The position numbers and the translations under genes were made by a program. Of a stretch of 64,000 nucleotides of DNA, positions 25,967-34,424 are shown one piece after another; positions within the stretch are counted from its first letter, which is position 1, and every line of letters begins with the position of its first letter. The DNA is from Weissella viridescens (GTDB taxonomy: Bacteria; Bacillota; Bacilli; Lactobacillales; Lactobacillaceae), in the NCBI RefSeq assembly GCF_003862435.1, contig NZ_RHGY01000003.1:90256-154255 (forward strand). Direction: 5' to 3'. The notes beneath the pieces were generated by a model. That model was not told where the DNA came from. It searched no databases and was given only the letters and a program-made list of their open reading frames with translations.

Positions 25967-26824
25967 ATGGAAATTTTGGAACGTGCATATGCCAAACTCA
26001 ATCTCAGCTTGGATACCCCTTACCTGCATCGAGATGGGCAACAAGAATGGGATATGTTTATGGTGCCGATTGATTTGGCGGATTCCGTGACCATTCGAAC
26101 AACTGATGAGCATCATGACATTCATGTTGACTCAACGAGTGGCGTCTTGCCTTTGAATGAGAAAAATTTGGCCTATCAAGCTGCAAGTTTGATGCGCGAA
26201 CGCGCTGGTCGCCAAGATGGGATTGATATCTACATCGATAAAAAAATCCCGGTAGCGGCTGGCCTGGGTGGTGGCTCGTCGGATGCTGCAGCTGTCATTC
26301 GTGGATTGAACCGGATTTGGGAGCTGGGGCTTTCTGAAACCGAATTAGCACGTATTGGTTTACAAATCGATGCGGATGTACCGTTTTGTGTCTATAGTCG
26401 TCCGGCCCGTGTGACGGGACGCGGAGAAATTGTCACCCCAATCCAAACCAAGTTTCCGCCATTATGGTTGGTGGTTTCAAAACCAGCCATCAGTGTTTCA
26501 ACACCAAAGATACTACGGCAGATTGATTATGATAAACTAGAACATGGCGATATGCCCGCACTAATGGATGCCCTTGAACAAGGGGATTTAGCGCAAGTTT
26601 GTGCGCAAATGTTTAATGTCTTGGAACCAGTCACAGCTGGCCGCTATCCAGAGATCATTAAGTTGCGTGAAAAGATGCAAAAGTTTGGTGCTGATGCCGT
26701 TCAAATGTCTGGTTCGGGGCCAACCGTTTTTGCCTTATCAAACAAGGAATCACGTGCTAAGCGAATCTATAATGCTGTCCGCGGGTTTGTGCAAGAAACG
26801 TATATTGTCCATATTATTCAGTAG
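25967..26824 (+). CDS. ispE: 4-diphosphocytidyl-2-C-methyl-D-erythritol kinase
   Basis: The 285-aa GHMP kinase has AYAKLNLSLD at the N-terminus, the ATP-binding PVAAGLGGGSSDAAA near residues 95-109 and the third motif QMSGSGPTVFAL near the C-terminus, as in IspE. In complete pathways it phosphorylates CDP-methylerythritol for isoprenoid synthesis. Lactic acid bacteria generally make isoprenoids by the mevalonate route. IspE-like genes without the rest of the MEP pathway are known in lactobacilli, so the actual substrate here is uncertain. The ATG at 25967 follows GAGGGGG; the preceding codon is GTG. An SseB-family gene follows closely. Confidence 0.85.
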   Translation: MEILERAYAKLNLSLDTPYLHRDGQQEWDMFMVPIDLADSVTIRTTDEHHDIHVDSTSGVLPLNEKNLAYQAASLMRERAGRQDGIDIYIDKKIPVAAGLGGGSSDAAAVIRGLNRIWELGLSETELARIGLQIDADVPFCVYSRPARVTGRGEIVTPIQTKFPPLWLVVSKPAISVSTPKILRQIDYDKLEHGDMPALMDALEQGDLAQVCAQMFNVLEPVTAGRYPEIIKLREKMQKFGADAVQMSGSGPTVFALSNKESRAKRIYNAVRGFVQETYIVHIIQ

Positions 26825-26842
26825 AAAAAAAGGAGATTTATA

Positions 26843-27619
26843 ATGATTAAAACAGGAATTAAGAATGAAGCGTTGATGGATGCTTTGCATGCCATGCGTG
26901 ATGATCAAAACGAAACAACAGAAAACAATTACACACAAGCCCTTTTGCAAGCGCAATTGATTGCGCCAGTTAGCTTTACACAAGCACCAGTCGAACAAGC
27001 TGATGGCTCAATTGTGTTGCCTGAAGGGTCAGAAGTTCGCTTTGTGACTTTTGCGGATGAAAACGAAAACATGATTTTCCCCGTATTTTCAGACGATGCA
27101 CAAGCTGACTTGGGCGACTGGGATGTTGAAGATACAGTTTACCCATACCCAATGACTATTGAACAATATTTGCCAATGGTTTTCGATGAAGAAGTCCCAA
27201 ACATGGGTGGCTTGGTTTTGAACCCATTCTCAGAAGATGGCATGCCAATCACAATGGATAACTTGGCTTTCCTAGCTAACGTTCTGGAAGCCGTTCACGG
27301 GGATGAGGAAGTTCAAGTAAGTGCCGCTGATGATATCGTACCTGGTCCACTAAAGTATGATTTGGTGGCTTTGGCTGACGATCACAGTGATGTGATTAAG
27401 CACCTTTACTTGCTTCGTTTGACGCAAGGTGAAGCCGGTAGCTACCTAGTTGTGATTGATGGACCTGATCGTGAAGCTGCTTTGGCTTTGGGTTCAGATT
27501 TTGAAAAGGTCTTCAATGCCGATGCTGGTGATGAAGGTTCAGAATTCAACTTAATCATGAGTGATGATTTTGGTGCAGACCTTTCAGAATTCACACCAAT
27601 TTACGATAGCGAAATTTAA
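26843..27619 (+). CDS. SseB-family protein
   Basis: The 258-aa acidic protein has an SseB N-terminal-like region in its first half (NNYTQALLQAQLIAPV, then a FVTFADENENMIFPVFSD segment). A second acidic domain with SYLVVIDGP follows. SseB was named for enhanced serine sensitivity in Escherichia coli, but its biochemical role is unknown. No signal peptide or membrane segment is seen. It is 18 bases from ispE with an AAAGGAG ribosome site, so it is probably co-transcribed. Confidence 0.75.
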   Translation: MIKTGIKNEALMDALHAMRDDQNETTENNYTQALLQAQLIAPVSFTQAPVEQADGSIVLPEGSEVRFVTFADENENMIFPVFSDDAQADLGDWDVEDTVYPYPMTIEQYLPMVFDEEVPNMGGLVLNPFSEDGMPITMDNLAFLANVLEAVHGDEEVQVSAADDIVPGPLKYDLVALADDHSDVIKHLYLLRLTQGEAGSYLVVIDGPDREAALALGSDFEKVFNADAGDEGSEFNLIMSDDFGADLSEFTPIYDSEI

Positions 27620-27621
27620 TA

Positions 27622-27652
27622 TGAGACCACTCTAGTGATAGGGTGGTTTTTT
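27622..27652 (+). terminator. Intrinsic terminator after the SseB-family gene
   Basis: ACCACTCT pairs with AGGGTGGT over a six-base loop and is followed by T6. Confidence 0.85.
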
Positions 27653-27666
27653 AATAAGGGGGGGCT

Positions 27667-28683
27667 ATGAAAAAAACACAAGTTGCAATTATTGGTGCTG
27701 GTCCAGTGGGACTCTTTACGGCATTTTATGCTCGTTTACGTGGACTGGATGTCACGTTGATTGATAGTTTGGAGAATGTCGGTGGGCAAGTCAATCATTT
27801 ATATCCGCAAAAGGATATTTTGGATGTACCTGGGTATGTGAAAATTGAGGGGCAAGCGCTTATTGACCAATTGGCGGCGCAAACGGATCAATTACATCCC
27901 AACTATCTGTTGCAGACGACGGTTGAAGACGTCGCGTATGATGCAGAAAAGCAGGTTTTCATGCTCCAAACAAACACCGAGTCAGTGCAAGCGAATCGCG
28001 TTATTTTAGCGATAGGGCATGGTGCTTTTGAACCAAAGCGATTACCGGATGGCATTGGTGCAGCTTTAGAGGGGCAAGGTGTCTATTATGTTGTTGATGA
28101 CTTAGACAAATTCAAGGACCAGACCGTGCTTGTTGCAGGTGGAGGTGATGCTGCGGTTGACCAAGCCCTGGCCTTAGCTAAGGTAGCCAAAAAAGTCTAT
28201 TTGACCCACCGGCGTGATCGGTTTCGGGCAATGGCTTATACGTTGGATCAATTAGCTGAATCACCGATTGAGCGAGTGACGCCGTATAACATTACGGATA
28301 TTCGTAAAGATGCTGAGCTGGGGCTTGAGGTTACGCTCACAACCGCGGCTTCGGAAACGCCAAAGGAGTTGAACGTTGACGCCGTGGTCATTAACTATGG
28401 ATTTAAATCGGATAGTCAGTTGTATGAACAATGGTCATGTCAACCTACGGTGGCCCGGCAACGGTGTGTCGTCGAACCGACCATGCAATCTTCCGTACCG
28501 GGTTTGTACGCTGTTGGGGATATTGCAGGTTATGCAAATAAAACGGATTTAATTGCGACTGGGTTTGGTGAAGGAACGATTGCCGTTAATGGTATTTTAC
28601 AAGATTTGGAACCAGCATTAGCTGGACCATTGCATTCGTCTGGGTATGTGATTCAAGATGGACAGGTTGACCCATTGCAATAA
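27667..28683 (+). CDS. Ferredoxin/flavodoxin-NADP+ reductase, thioredoxin-reductase-like type
   Basis: The 338-aa flavoprotein resembles the Bacillus YumC class. It has an FAD-binding IIGAGPVGLFTAFYA at residues 8-22, an NADPH-binding VLVAGGGDAAVDQAL near 155 and a C-terminal FAD motif YAVGDIAGYANKTDLIATGFGEG. The redox-active CxxC of thioredoxin reductases is absent. It transfers electrons between NADPH and ferredoxin or flavodoxin in the cytoplasm. The start follows a G-rich ribosome site (AAGGGGGGGC). Confidence 0.88.
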   Translation: MKKTQVAIIGAGPVGLFTAFYARLRGLDVTLIDSLENVGGQVNHLYPQKDILDVPGYVKIEGQALIDQLAAQTDQLHPNYLLQTTVEDVAYDAEKQVFMLQTNTESVQANRVILAIGHGAFEPKRLPDGIGAALEGQGVYYVVDDLDKFKDQTVLVAGGGDAAVDQALALAKVAKKVYLTHRRDRFRAMAYTLDQLAESPIERVTPYNITDIRKDAELGLEVTLTTAASETPKELNVDAVVINYGFKSDSQLYEQWSCQPTVARQRCVVEPTMQSSVPGLYAVGDIAGYANKTDLIATGFGEGTIAVNGILQDLEPALAGPLHSSGYVIQDGQVDPLQ

Positions 28684-28727
28684 AACGCGAAAAATTCTGA
28701 GACAGGAATGCGTAATTGTGAAATATT

Positions 28728-28736
28728 TGGTATACT
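28728..28736 (+). promoter_or_regulatory. Extended -10 promoter candidate for gpmA
   Basis: TGGTATACT fits an extended -10 element and lies about 35 bases before the gpmA start, with a poor -35 region. Confidence 0.55.
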
Positions 28737-28771
28737 AAAAAGGTAGAAAAAAATATAAAAGAGGTATCGTA

Positions 28772-29488
28772 ATGTCAAAATTAGTTATGGTTCGTCACGG
28801 ACAAAGTGAATGGAACGCAAAGAACTTGTTTAATGGTTGGATTGATACAAAGTTGAGCCCAGTCGGAATTCAACAAGCCCGTGATGCGGGAAACTTGTTG
28901 GCTGAAACAGGGATTGAATTTGATCAAGCCTACACGTCAGTTTTGACACGTGCCATCCAAACTTTGCACTTGGTTTTGGAAGAAGATGGACAACTTTGGA
29001 TTCCTGAAGAAAAGTCATGGCGCTTGAACGAGCGTAACTATGGTGCTTTGCAAGGGTTGAACAAGGCTGACGCCGCTGAAAAGTGGGGCGACGATCAAGT
29101 TCACCAATGGCGTCGTTCATATGACGTTTTGCCACCAATGTTGGATGACTACGAAGAAACAGTTACGGTTGAAGGTGAGACATATGCTTCATTTGACCGC
29201 CGTTATGCAGATGTACCAAAGGACGAATTGCCACTAGGTGAAAACCTAAAGGTTACTTTGGAACGTGTTATGCCTTACTGGAATGAAAAGATTTCAAAGG
29301 ATTTGAAGGCTGGTAAGAACGTTATTATCGCCGCCCATGGTAACTCATTGCGTGCCTTGGCTAAGCATATTGAAAAGATCTCAGATGACGATATTACAGG
29401 TCTTGAAATTGCCAACGGACAACCAATCATCTATGATTTGGATGATAACTTGGATGTTGTTTCAAAGACAGTTTTGTCAGGTGAATAA
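28772..29488 (+). CDS. gpmA: 2,3-bisphosphoglycerate-dependent phosphoglycerate mutase
   Basis: The enzyme interconverts 3- and 2-phosphoglycerate in lower glycolysis. The 238-aa sequence has the phosphohistidine motif [11 protein letters not shown] at residues 5-15, SVLTRAIQT, the substrate loop [15 protein letters not shown] and the second catalytic His in [13 protein letters not shown]. It is complete and of normal length. Its codon choice is strongly biased, as for highly expressed genes. The start has a GAGGTAT ribosome site. Confidence 0.97.
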   Translation: MSKLVMVRHGQSEWNAKNLFNGWIDTKLSPVGIQQARDAGNLLAETGIEFDQAYTSVLTRAIQTLHLVLEEDGQLWIPEEKSWRLNERNYGALQGLNKADAAEKWGDDQVHQWRRSYDVLPPMLDDYEETVTVEGETYASFDRRYADVPKDELPLGENLKVTLERVMPYWNEKISKDLKAGKNVIIAAHGNSLRALAKHIEKISDDDITGLEIANGQPIIYDLDDNLDVVSKTVLSGE

Positions 29489-29819
29489 TCAAGAATGCAT
29501 AAAAAGTGGTTTAGTTTAATATGAGCCATACCCAATAGTCGGGAAGATTTCGAGAAGTTCGGAGCCTTTCAGGCTATTTTTTTGGTTCAGATAAGCAGAA
29601 GTTCTGATGTTACGTAAATGGCGTAATTATATGAAGGAATTTTGGTTAGAAGCGAAGAGGCCATGTGTCTATGCGTTGATAATGAAACTAGTATTTTAAG
29701 GTTTAAGTCGCTAAAAGATATAAATAGTGTATAATAACAAAAGAGAATATTGTGCGTTCGATAATTGATATGTCAGCGTTTTTTATTTTAAATCACATTT
29801 AGGGAGTAAAAGTATTTCT
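29489..29819. other. 331-base gap between gpmA and the envelope locus
   Basis: It contains a small hairpin AGCCT-TTC-AGGCT followed by ATTTTTTT at 29563-29583, a plausible weak terminator for gpmA. A TATAAT at 29730-29735 is a possible -10 for the next gene. I see no gene or other conserved signal. Confidence 0.5.
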
Positions 29820-30641
29820 ATGGATAATGTAATTGATTTAAGCCATCTTTGGCAGGTAGTCCGCCGGAATTTGAGCTTGATTTTAGCGATGGGAGTTATC
29901 TTTGCGGCGATTGGGTTTACCGTTTCTAAGTTTTTGATTCATCCAGAATATAGTTCTTCAACAGCGGTCTTGGTTAACCGTAAGCAAGATGACAATAATT
30001 CAGGAATGCAATTTCAAAATCAACAAGCGGATGTGCAATTAATTAGTACATATAAAGATATTATTAAGCGACCAGTTATTTTGAACCAAGTGGCCGACAA
30101 CTTAACGGAAAAGCACACTGAAAAGAAAGCCGATGGTACTAAGAAAGAAGTGCCAGCTAAGTATACAAAGTCTGAAGTTAACGCAGATAACTTAGCTAAT
30201 ATGATTTCAATTTCCAATCAACAAAACTCACAAGTCTTTTCTGTAAACGTTAAGACCGGTGATCCGGATCTTTCTAAGGATATTGCCAATGAAGTGGCTA
30301 AGGTTTTCCAAAAGAAGGTTGGATTAATCATGAGTAGTGCTTCGGATGTATCAATTGTCTCAAAGGCAACAGCAAATCCAAAGCCAGTTTCACCAAAGGT
30401 ACCATTGATTACGTTGATCAGCTTCGTAGTAGGTCTTATCGTTGGATTGGCATGGGCATGGATCCGTGACTTAACAGATCGTACAGTTAAGACCATTAGT
30501 TTCTTGACAGACGACCTTGGATTAACAAATCTTGGTGTGGTCGGTTATATTGGGAAGATGCGTTCAATTGATGAAACCATTAGTCGTCAAAATAATGGTA
30601 AGACATCAGGGCAACGTTCTGAACGTAATCGTCGAATTTAA
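29820..30641 (+). CDS. Chain-length determinant/BY-kinase adaptor (CpsC/YveK-like)
   Basis: The 273-aa Wzz-domain protein has two membrane helices (about residues 19-38 and 190-213) enclosing an extracytoplasmic region. A short cytoplasmic tail follows the second helix (AWIRDLTDRTVKTISFLTDDLGL). In Gram-positive systems this protein activates a separate tyrosine kinase and helps set polymer length. The kinase gene follows after 12 bases. The ribosome site GGGAG is 13 bases from the ATG, a longer than usual spacing. Confidence 0.85.
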   Translation: MDNVIDLSHLWQVVRRNLSLILAMGVIFAAIGFTVSKFLIHPEYSSSTAVLVNRKQDDNNSGMQFQNQQADVQLISTYKDIIKRPVILNQVADNLTEKHTEKKADGTKKEVPAKYTKSEVNADNLANMISISNQQNSQVFSVNVKTGDPDLSKDIANEVAKVFQKKVGLIMSSASDVSIVSKATANPKPVSPKVPLITLISFVVGLIVGLAWAWIRDLTDRTVKTISFLTDDLGLTNLGVVGYIGKMRSIDETISRQNNGKTSGQRSERNRRI

Positions 30642-30653
30642 GGGAGTATACGC

Positions 30654-31391
30654 ATGTCATTATTTAAAAGTCACTATAAAGAAGATGTTGAAACACAAAC
30701 CAATGGTGCTCGGTTAATTACATTTACCGAACCAAAGAATGTGATTTCAGAACAATTACGTACTGTACGTACAAATATTGAATATGCTGGAGCCGCTTTA
30801 GATAAGCTTCAAGTTGTCATGTTTACATCACCACAAATGTCTGACGGTAAGTCAACCGTTTCTTCAAATGTGGCTGTAACATGGGCCCAAGCTGGGAAAA
30901 AGGTGCTGATTGTTGATGCCGATTTACGTCGTCCGACAGTACACGCCACTTTCCGTTTGGACAATCGTAAAGGTTTGACAACAATTTTGGCCAGCGATTT
31001 GCAACCAAAGGAATTAGTCCACGAAACGATTGTGCCTGGATTGTCAGCGATGACTTCAGGACCAGTGCCACCTAACCCAGCTGAATTGCTTGGATCACCA
31101 CGCATGGCTGCGTTGGTAGAGTGGATGCGTAATAATTACGATATTATCGTTTTGGATGCACCACCACTGAATTCGGTGACCGATGCCCAAGTGATGCTCC
31201 CAATTGTAGATGGTGTTGTCTTGGTTGTAACGCTAAATCAAACGCAAAAAGTGAATGCGACACGTGCGGTTGAATTACTTAATTTGACTTCTACCAAGGT
31301 CCTTGGTGTTGTTTCACGTGTTAAGCGTAGTGATGGTGAAGCTGGTTATGGCTATGGCTATGGCTACGGCTATGGGTCAACCAAAGATTAA
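30654..31391 (+). CDS. Bacterial tyrosine kinase (CpsD/YwqD-like)
   Basis: The 245-aa cytoplasmic BY-kinase has Walker A SPQMSDGKST near residues 59-68, Walker A' VLIVDADLRRP near 84-94 and Walker B IIVLDAPP near 163. The C-terminus is a tyrosine cluster (GYGYGYGYGYG) that is autophosphorylated in this family. It has no membrane helix and relies on the preceding adaptor. Such kinases control capsule or exopolysaccharide machinery and can modify other envelope enzymes. The start follows AAGGGAG. Confidence 0.92.
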   Translation: MSLFKSHYKEDVETQTNGARLITFTEPKNVISEQLRTVRTNIEYAGAALDKLQVVMFTSPQMSDGKSTVSSNVAVTWAQAGKKVLIVDADLRRPTVHATFRLDNRKGLTTILASDLQPKELVHETIVPGLSAMTSGPVPPNPAELLGSPRMAALVEWMRNNYDIIVLDAPPLNSVTDAQVMLPIVDGVVLVVTLNQTQKVNATRAVELLNLTSTKVLGVVSRVKRSDGEAGYGYGYGYGYGSTKD

Positions 31392-31405
31392 TGAATAAAT
31401 AAGTG

Positions 31406-31440
31406 AGAGGTAGTAGACAACCATGTTTACTACCTCTTTT
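31406..31440 (+). terminator. Hairpin between kinase and phosphatase genes
   Basis: AGAGGTAGTA and TACTACCTCT form a strong stem followed by TTT. It may be a partial terminator that lowers phosphatase expression relative to the kinase. Confidence 0.55.
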
Positions 31441-31466
31441 ATGAAAGTAAAGATGAGGAATATAAA

Positions 31467-32234
31467 ATGATTGATATACATTGTCATCTCTTGCCCGGTT
31501 TGGATGATGGATCAGATAGTCTTGACCATTCATTAGAATTAGCACAAGCAGCCGTTGCTGATGGCATTACGCATGCTTTAATGACACCACATCACATGAA
31601 TGGTCGGTACGTCAACCATGCGCCAGAAGTGGCACAAGCCACTGCTGATTTTCAGGATGCCTTGGATGCCGCCCAAATTCCATTGGTTGTTTTTGCCAGT
31701 CAAGAAGTCCGTATTAATGGTGAGTTATTAACGGCACTTGATGCAGGGGATATTTTAACCACTGACCCATTTGGGACATATATGTTATTAGAGTTTCCAT
31801 CTGAAGAAGTGCCAGCCTACAGTGAAAAAATGATCTTTGATATTCAGCAACGCGGGATTATACCTATTATTGTGCATCCCGAACGAAACCAAGGGTTCAT
31901 GGATAAGCCAGAGCAACTGTACGAATTTATAAATCGTGGTGCCTTAGCGCAAGTAACGGCCAGTTCTTATGTCGGTGTTTTTGGTAAGAAGGTCCAAGCC
32001 TTTGCGCAAGATATCATTGATAACGGATTAGCTCAATTCTTGGCGTCTGATGCCCATTATATGGAAAATCGTGATTATGTTATGGGGGATGCTTTTGCCC
32101 AATTGGTACGAGAAAAAGGACAAAAGACAGCAGATCTCTTTGATAAAAACGCTAAAGCGGCGATTAATGGCGATCCCATCCAACGCTTAGTACCACAACC
32201 AATCAAGAAAAAGCGTTTTTTTGCCAAGTACTAA
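31467..32234 (+). CDS. PHP-family tyrosine-protein phosphatase (CpsB/YwqE-like)
   Basis: The 255-aa metal-dependent phosphatase removes phosphate from the BY-kinase. The metal ligands of the PHP domain are visible: IDIHCHLLPGLDDGSD at residues 2-17 (H5, H7), FASQEVRING with its Glu, IVHPERN and the late SDAHYM. The basic C-terminus ends KKKRFFAKY. It lies after the kinase; in many capsule loci the phosphatase gene comes first. Confidence 0.92.
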   Translation: MIDIHCHLLPGLDDGSDSLDHSLELAQAAVADGITHALMTPHHMNGRYVNHAPEVAQATADFQDALDAAQIPLVVFASQEVRINGELLTALDAGDILTTDPFGTYMLLEFPSEEVPAYSEKMIFDIQQRGIIPIIVHPERNQGFMDKPEQLYEFINRGALAQVTASSYVGVFGKKVQAFAQDIIDNGLAQFLASDAHYMENRDYVMGDAFAQLVREKGQKTADLFDKNAKAAINGDPIQRLVPQPIKKKRFFAKY

Positions 32235-32337
32235 AGTAAAAAGATTATGAAAAGGTCAAGATTTACGAAGTTTGGTGAAAAATTTGATAAAATGGGATAT
32301 ATGTAAAAATAAATCCAAAATCGAGTGAGCTTAAACA

Positions 32338-33600
32338 ATGAACGAGAATAACATGGATAAAAAAATTAAAGTACAGGGTAAGTATTTAACGAAACGTTAT
32401 GAAATGGCCCCTAATCGTTCAGATAAAGTGAAATCATTATTTGTGAATCAACATTTTGCGAATTTTTGGGCCCTTCGGGGAATTGATTTCGCGGCCTATG
32501 AAGGTGAAAGTGTAGCGATTATTGGAACCAATGGTTCGGGTAAATCAACCTTAATGAACATCATTTCAAATATCATTCCTGCAACCACCGGTGATTTTTC
32601 AGTCAACGGGGTGGTTTCTTTGATTGCGGTTCAAACTGGGTTGCGTGGTGGTTTGTCAGGACGTGAAAACATCCGCCTGAAAGGGTTGATGATGGGCATG
32701 TCTGAAAAGCAAATCGAAGACAATATGCAAGATATTATCGATTTTTCAGAATTAGGGGCGTTTATTGACCAACCCGTAAAGAATTATTCAAGTGGGATGC
32801 GTTCAAAATTAGGCTTTTCAATTTCTGTCCACTCTGATCCTGATATTTTGATTGTCGACGAAGCCCTTTCTGTTGGTGATGCAACGTTCACTCGGAAGTC
32901 CCTTGATAAAATTAAGGAATTTCAAAAGCTTGGGAAGACCATCTTTTTCGTGAGTCATTCATTAGTACAGGTTCGGGAAATGGCCGATCGCGTCCTTTGG
33001 ATTGAACGTGGCGAAATCAAAATGTACGGTGAAACTGAGCCAGTTCTGGCTGCCTACGATGATTTTGTTAAAAAATCAAAAGAAGCAACCCTCGTGGAAC
33101 GACGTGATCAACAGATTTTGGCGCGTGTTGAACAAGAAAACTTCAACTTAAACGAACTCTATGCCAATGAGGCGGTAGCTGCTGGCGATGTGAGTGATGC
33201 GGAATACCAAGAAATCTATGACGATACGCATCAGCTTAATGGCCCTAAGAAAATGTCAATCTGGGAGAAGTTACTCTTAACAGTGCTTGTCTTAGTTTTG
33301 CTTGTTGTCGGGGATGCCGCCATTCTGGATATGAGCGTCAAACAAGTCATGCGAAATCCTGCCGCGTTAGTAACGTCTTGGTCGGTTTCTGGGATTAAGG
33401 AATTGAACAAAAAACACAAGAATTATACGACGACGGGTGTTGAAGTGGTGAGGTATACGGTTAAGCCGGGTGACACACTTGATTCAGTAGCTAAAAAGTA
33501 TCAAGTTAAGCCAGAAACCATTATTCGTGAATCTGATCTTAAACATAAGACCATTCATCCAAAGCAAGTCTTAAAAATTCCGAAAGGGGAGAACAAGTAA
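32338..33600 (+). CDS. Teichoic acid export ATPase TagH-like, with membrane helix and LysM domain
   Basis: The 420-aa protein starts with an ABC ATPase of the TagH/RfbE class: Walker A GTNGSGKST at about 63-71, Q-loop at IAVQTGL, signature NYSSGMRSKLGFS and Walker B ILIVDEALSVGD. A linker is followed by one membrane helix near residues 308-330 and an extracellular LysM domain (about 371-418, RYTVKPGDTLDSVAKKYQV, ending VLKIPKGE). It should power export of wall polymer with the next gene. The exposed domain may bind peptidoglycan. The ribosome site at 32338 is weak, and an ATG at 32353 is an alternative start. Confidence 0.85.
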   Translation: MNENNMDKKIKVQGKYLTKRYEMAPNRSDKVKSLFVNQHFANFWALRGIDFAAYEGESVAIIGTNGSGKSTLMNIISNIIPATTGDFSVNGVVSLIAVQTGLRGGLSGRENIRLKGLMMGMSEKQIEDNMQDIIDFSELGAFIDQPVKNYSSGMRSKLGFSISVHSDPDILIVDEALSVGDATFTRKSLDKIKEFQKLGKTIFFVSHSLVQVREMADRVLWIERGEIKMYGETEPVLAAYDDFVKKSKEATLVERRDQQILARVEQENFNLNELYANEAVAAGDVSDAEYQEIYDDTHQLNGPKKMSIWEKLLLTVLVLVLLVVGDAAILDMSVKQVMRNPAALVTSWSVSGIKELNKKHKNYTTTGVEVVRYTVKPGDTLDSVAKKYQVKPETIIRESDLKHKTIHPKQVLKIPKGENK

Positions 33601-33602
33601 TT

Positions 33603-34409
33603 ATGCGTGATTTAATTCAATTTTTCCGTGAAATCATGGCAAATTTACCTGTCATCCGACGGATTGCAAACTTTAATGTGCGCACGAAATGGGTGGATAA
33701 TTACCTCGGCTCAAGCTGGGATTATATCGAACCTTTGCTATATATTGGAACGTACTATCTTGTCTTTGGGATGGGGTTTTATAATGGAACTGTCGCAGGG
33801 CAGCCGTATTTATTATGGATGCTTGCCGCGATTGTTCCGTGGTACTACATTCAGGGTGTCTTTAATCGTGGATTAACAACGGTTAAGTCACAATTACCAC
33901 AACTCTCTAAAACCAGATTTCCGTTAAGTATTGCCGTAGTTATGCCATTACAAGAAGAAATGCGCCGATTCTTGGTGATGACGGGAATGTTTATTCTAGT
34001 CATGTTCTGTTACGGACGCACACCAACTGTTTATTGGCTCCAGTGGTTTTACGCTGTCTTTGCGATGATTATGATGTTGGTGGCCTTTAATCTGATTAAT
34101 TCAACCTTGACCATTTTAATTCCGGACTTTAAGCCCTCAATGTCAGCTATTTTCCGACTCCTCTTTTATTCATCAGGAGTTATCGTAAATTTTGATTCAA
34201 AGTCAATGCCTTATTTAATCAAGGCCATTTTGGAACTTTCGCCCTTTAATTATGTGCTAACGATGTTTCGAAATAGCTTTTTGTATGATCGTTGGTTCTT
34301 TGAGAACGCGAATACAACGCTTTTCTTTTGGGTCCTCATTTTCGTGCTCCTTGTTGTAGGAGCCTACATGCATATTCACTTTAGAGATGAATTTACTGAT
34401 TTAACTTAA
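33603..34409 (+). CDS. Teichoic acid/polysaccharide ABC export permease TagG-like
   Basis: The 268-aa ABC-2 type permease has about six membrane helices and an amphipathic N-terminus. Family features include KTRFPLSIAVVMPLQEEMRRF in the middle, followed by YSSGVIVNF and LSPFNYVLTMFRNSFLYDRWF near the end. It starts two bases after the ATPase stop, with a GGGGAG ribosome site inside that gene. The two are translationally coupled and form one exporter. The gene order (ATPase, then permease) is the reverse of Bacillus subtilis tagGH. Confidence 0.88.
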   Translation: MRDLIQFFREIMANLPVIRRIANFNVRTKWVDNYLGSSWDYIEPLLYIGTYYLVFGMGFYNGTVAGQPYLLWMLAAIVPWYYIQGVFNRGLTTVKSQLPQLSKTRFPLSIAVVMPLQEEMRRFLVMTGMFILVMFCYGRTPTVYWLQWFYAVFAMIMMLVAFNLINSTLTILIPDFKPSMSAIFRLLFYSSGVIVNFDSKSMPYLIKAILELSPFNYVLTMFRNSFLYDRWFFENANTTLFFWVLIFVLLVVGAYMHIHFRDEFTDLT

Positions 34410-34424
34410 GTTGGAGATAATGTT

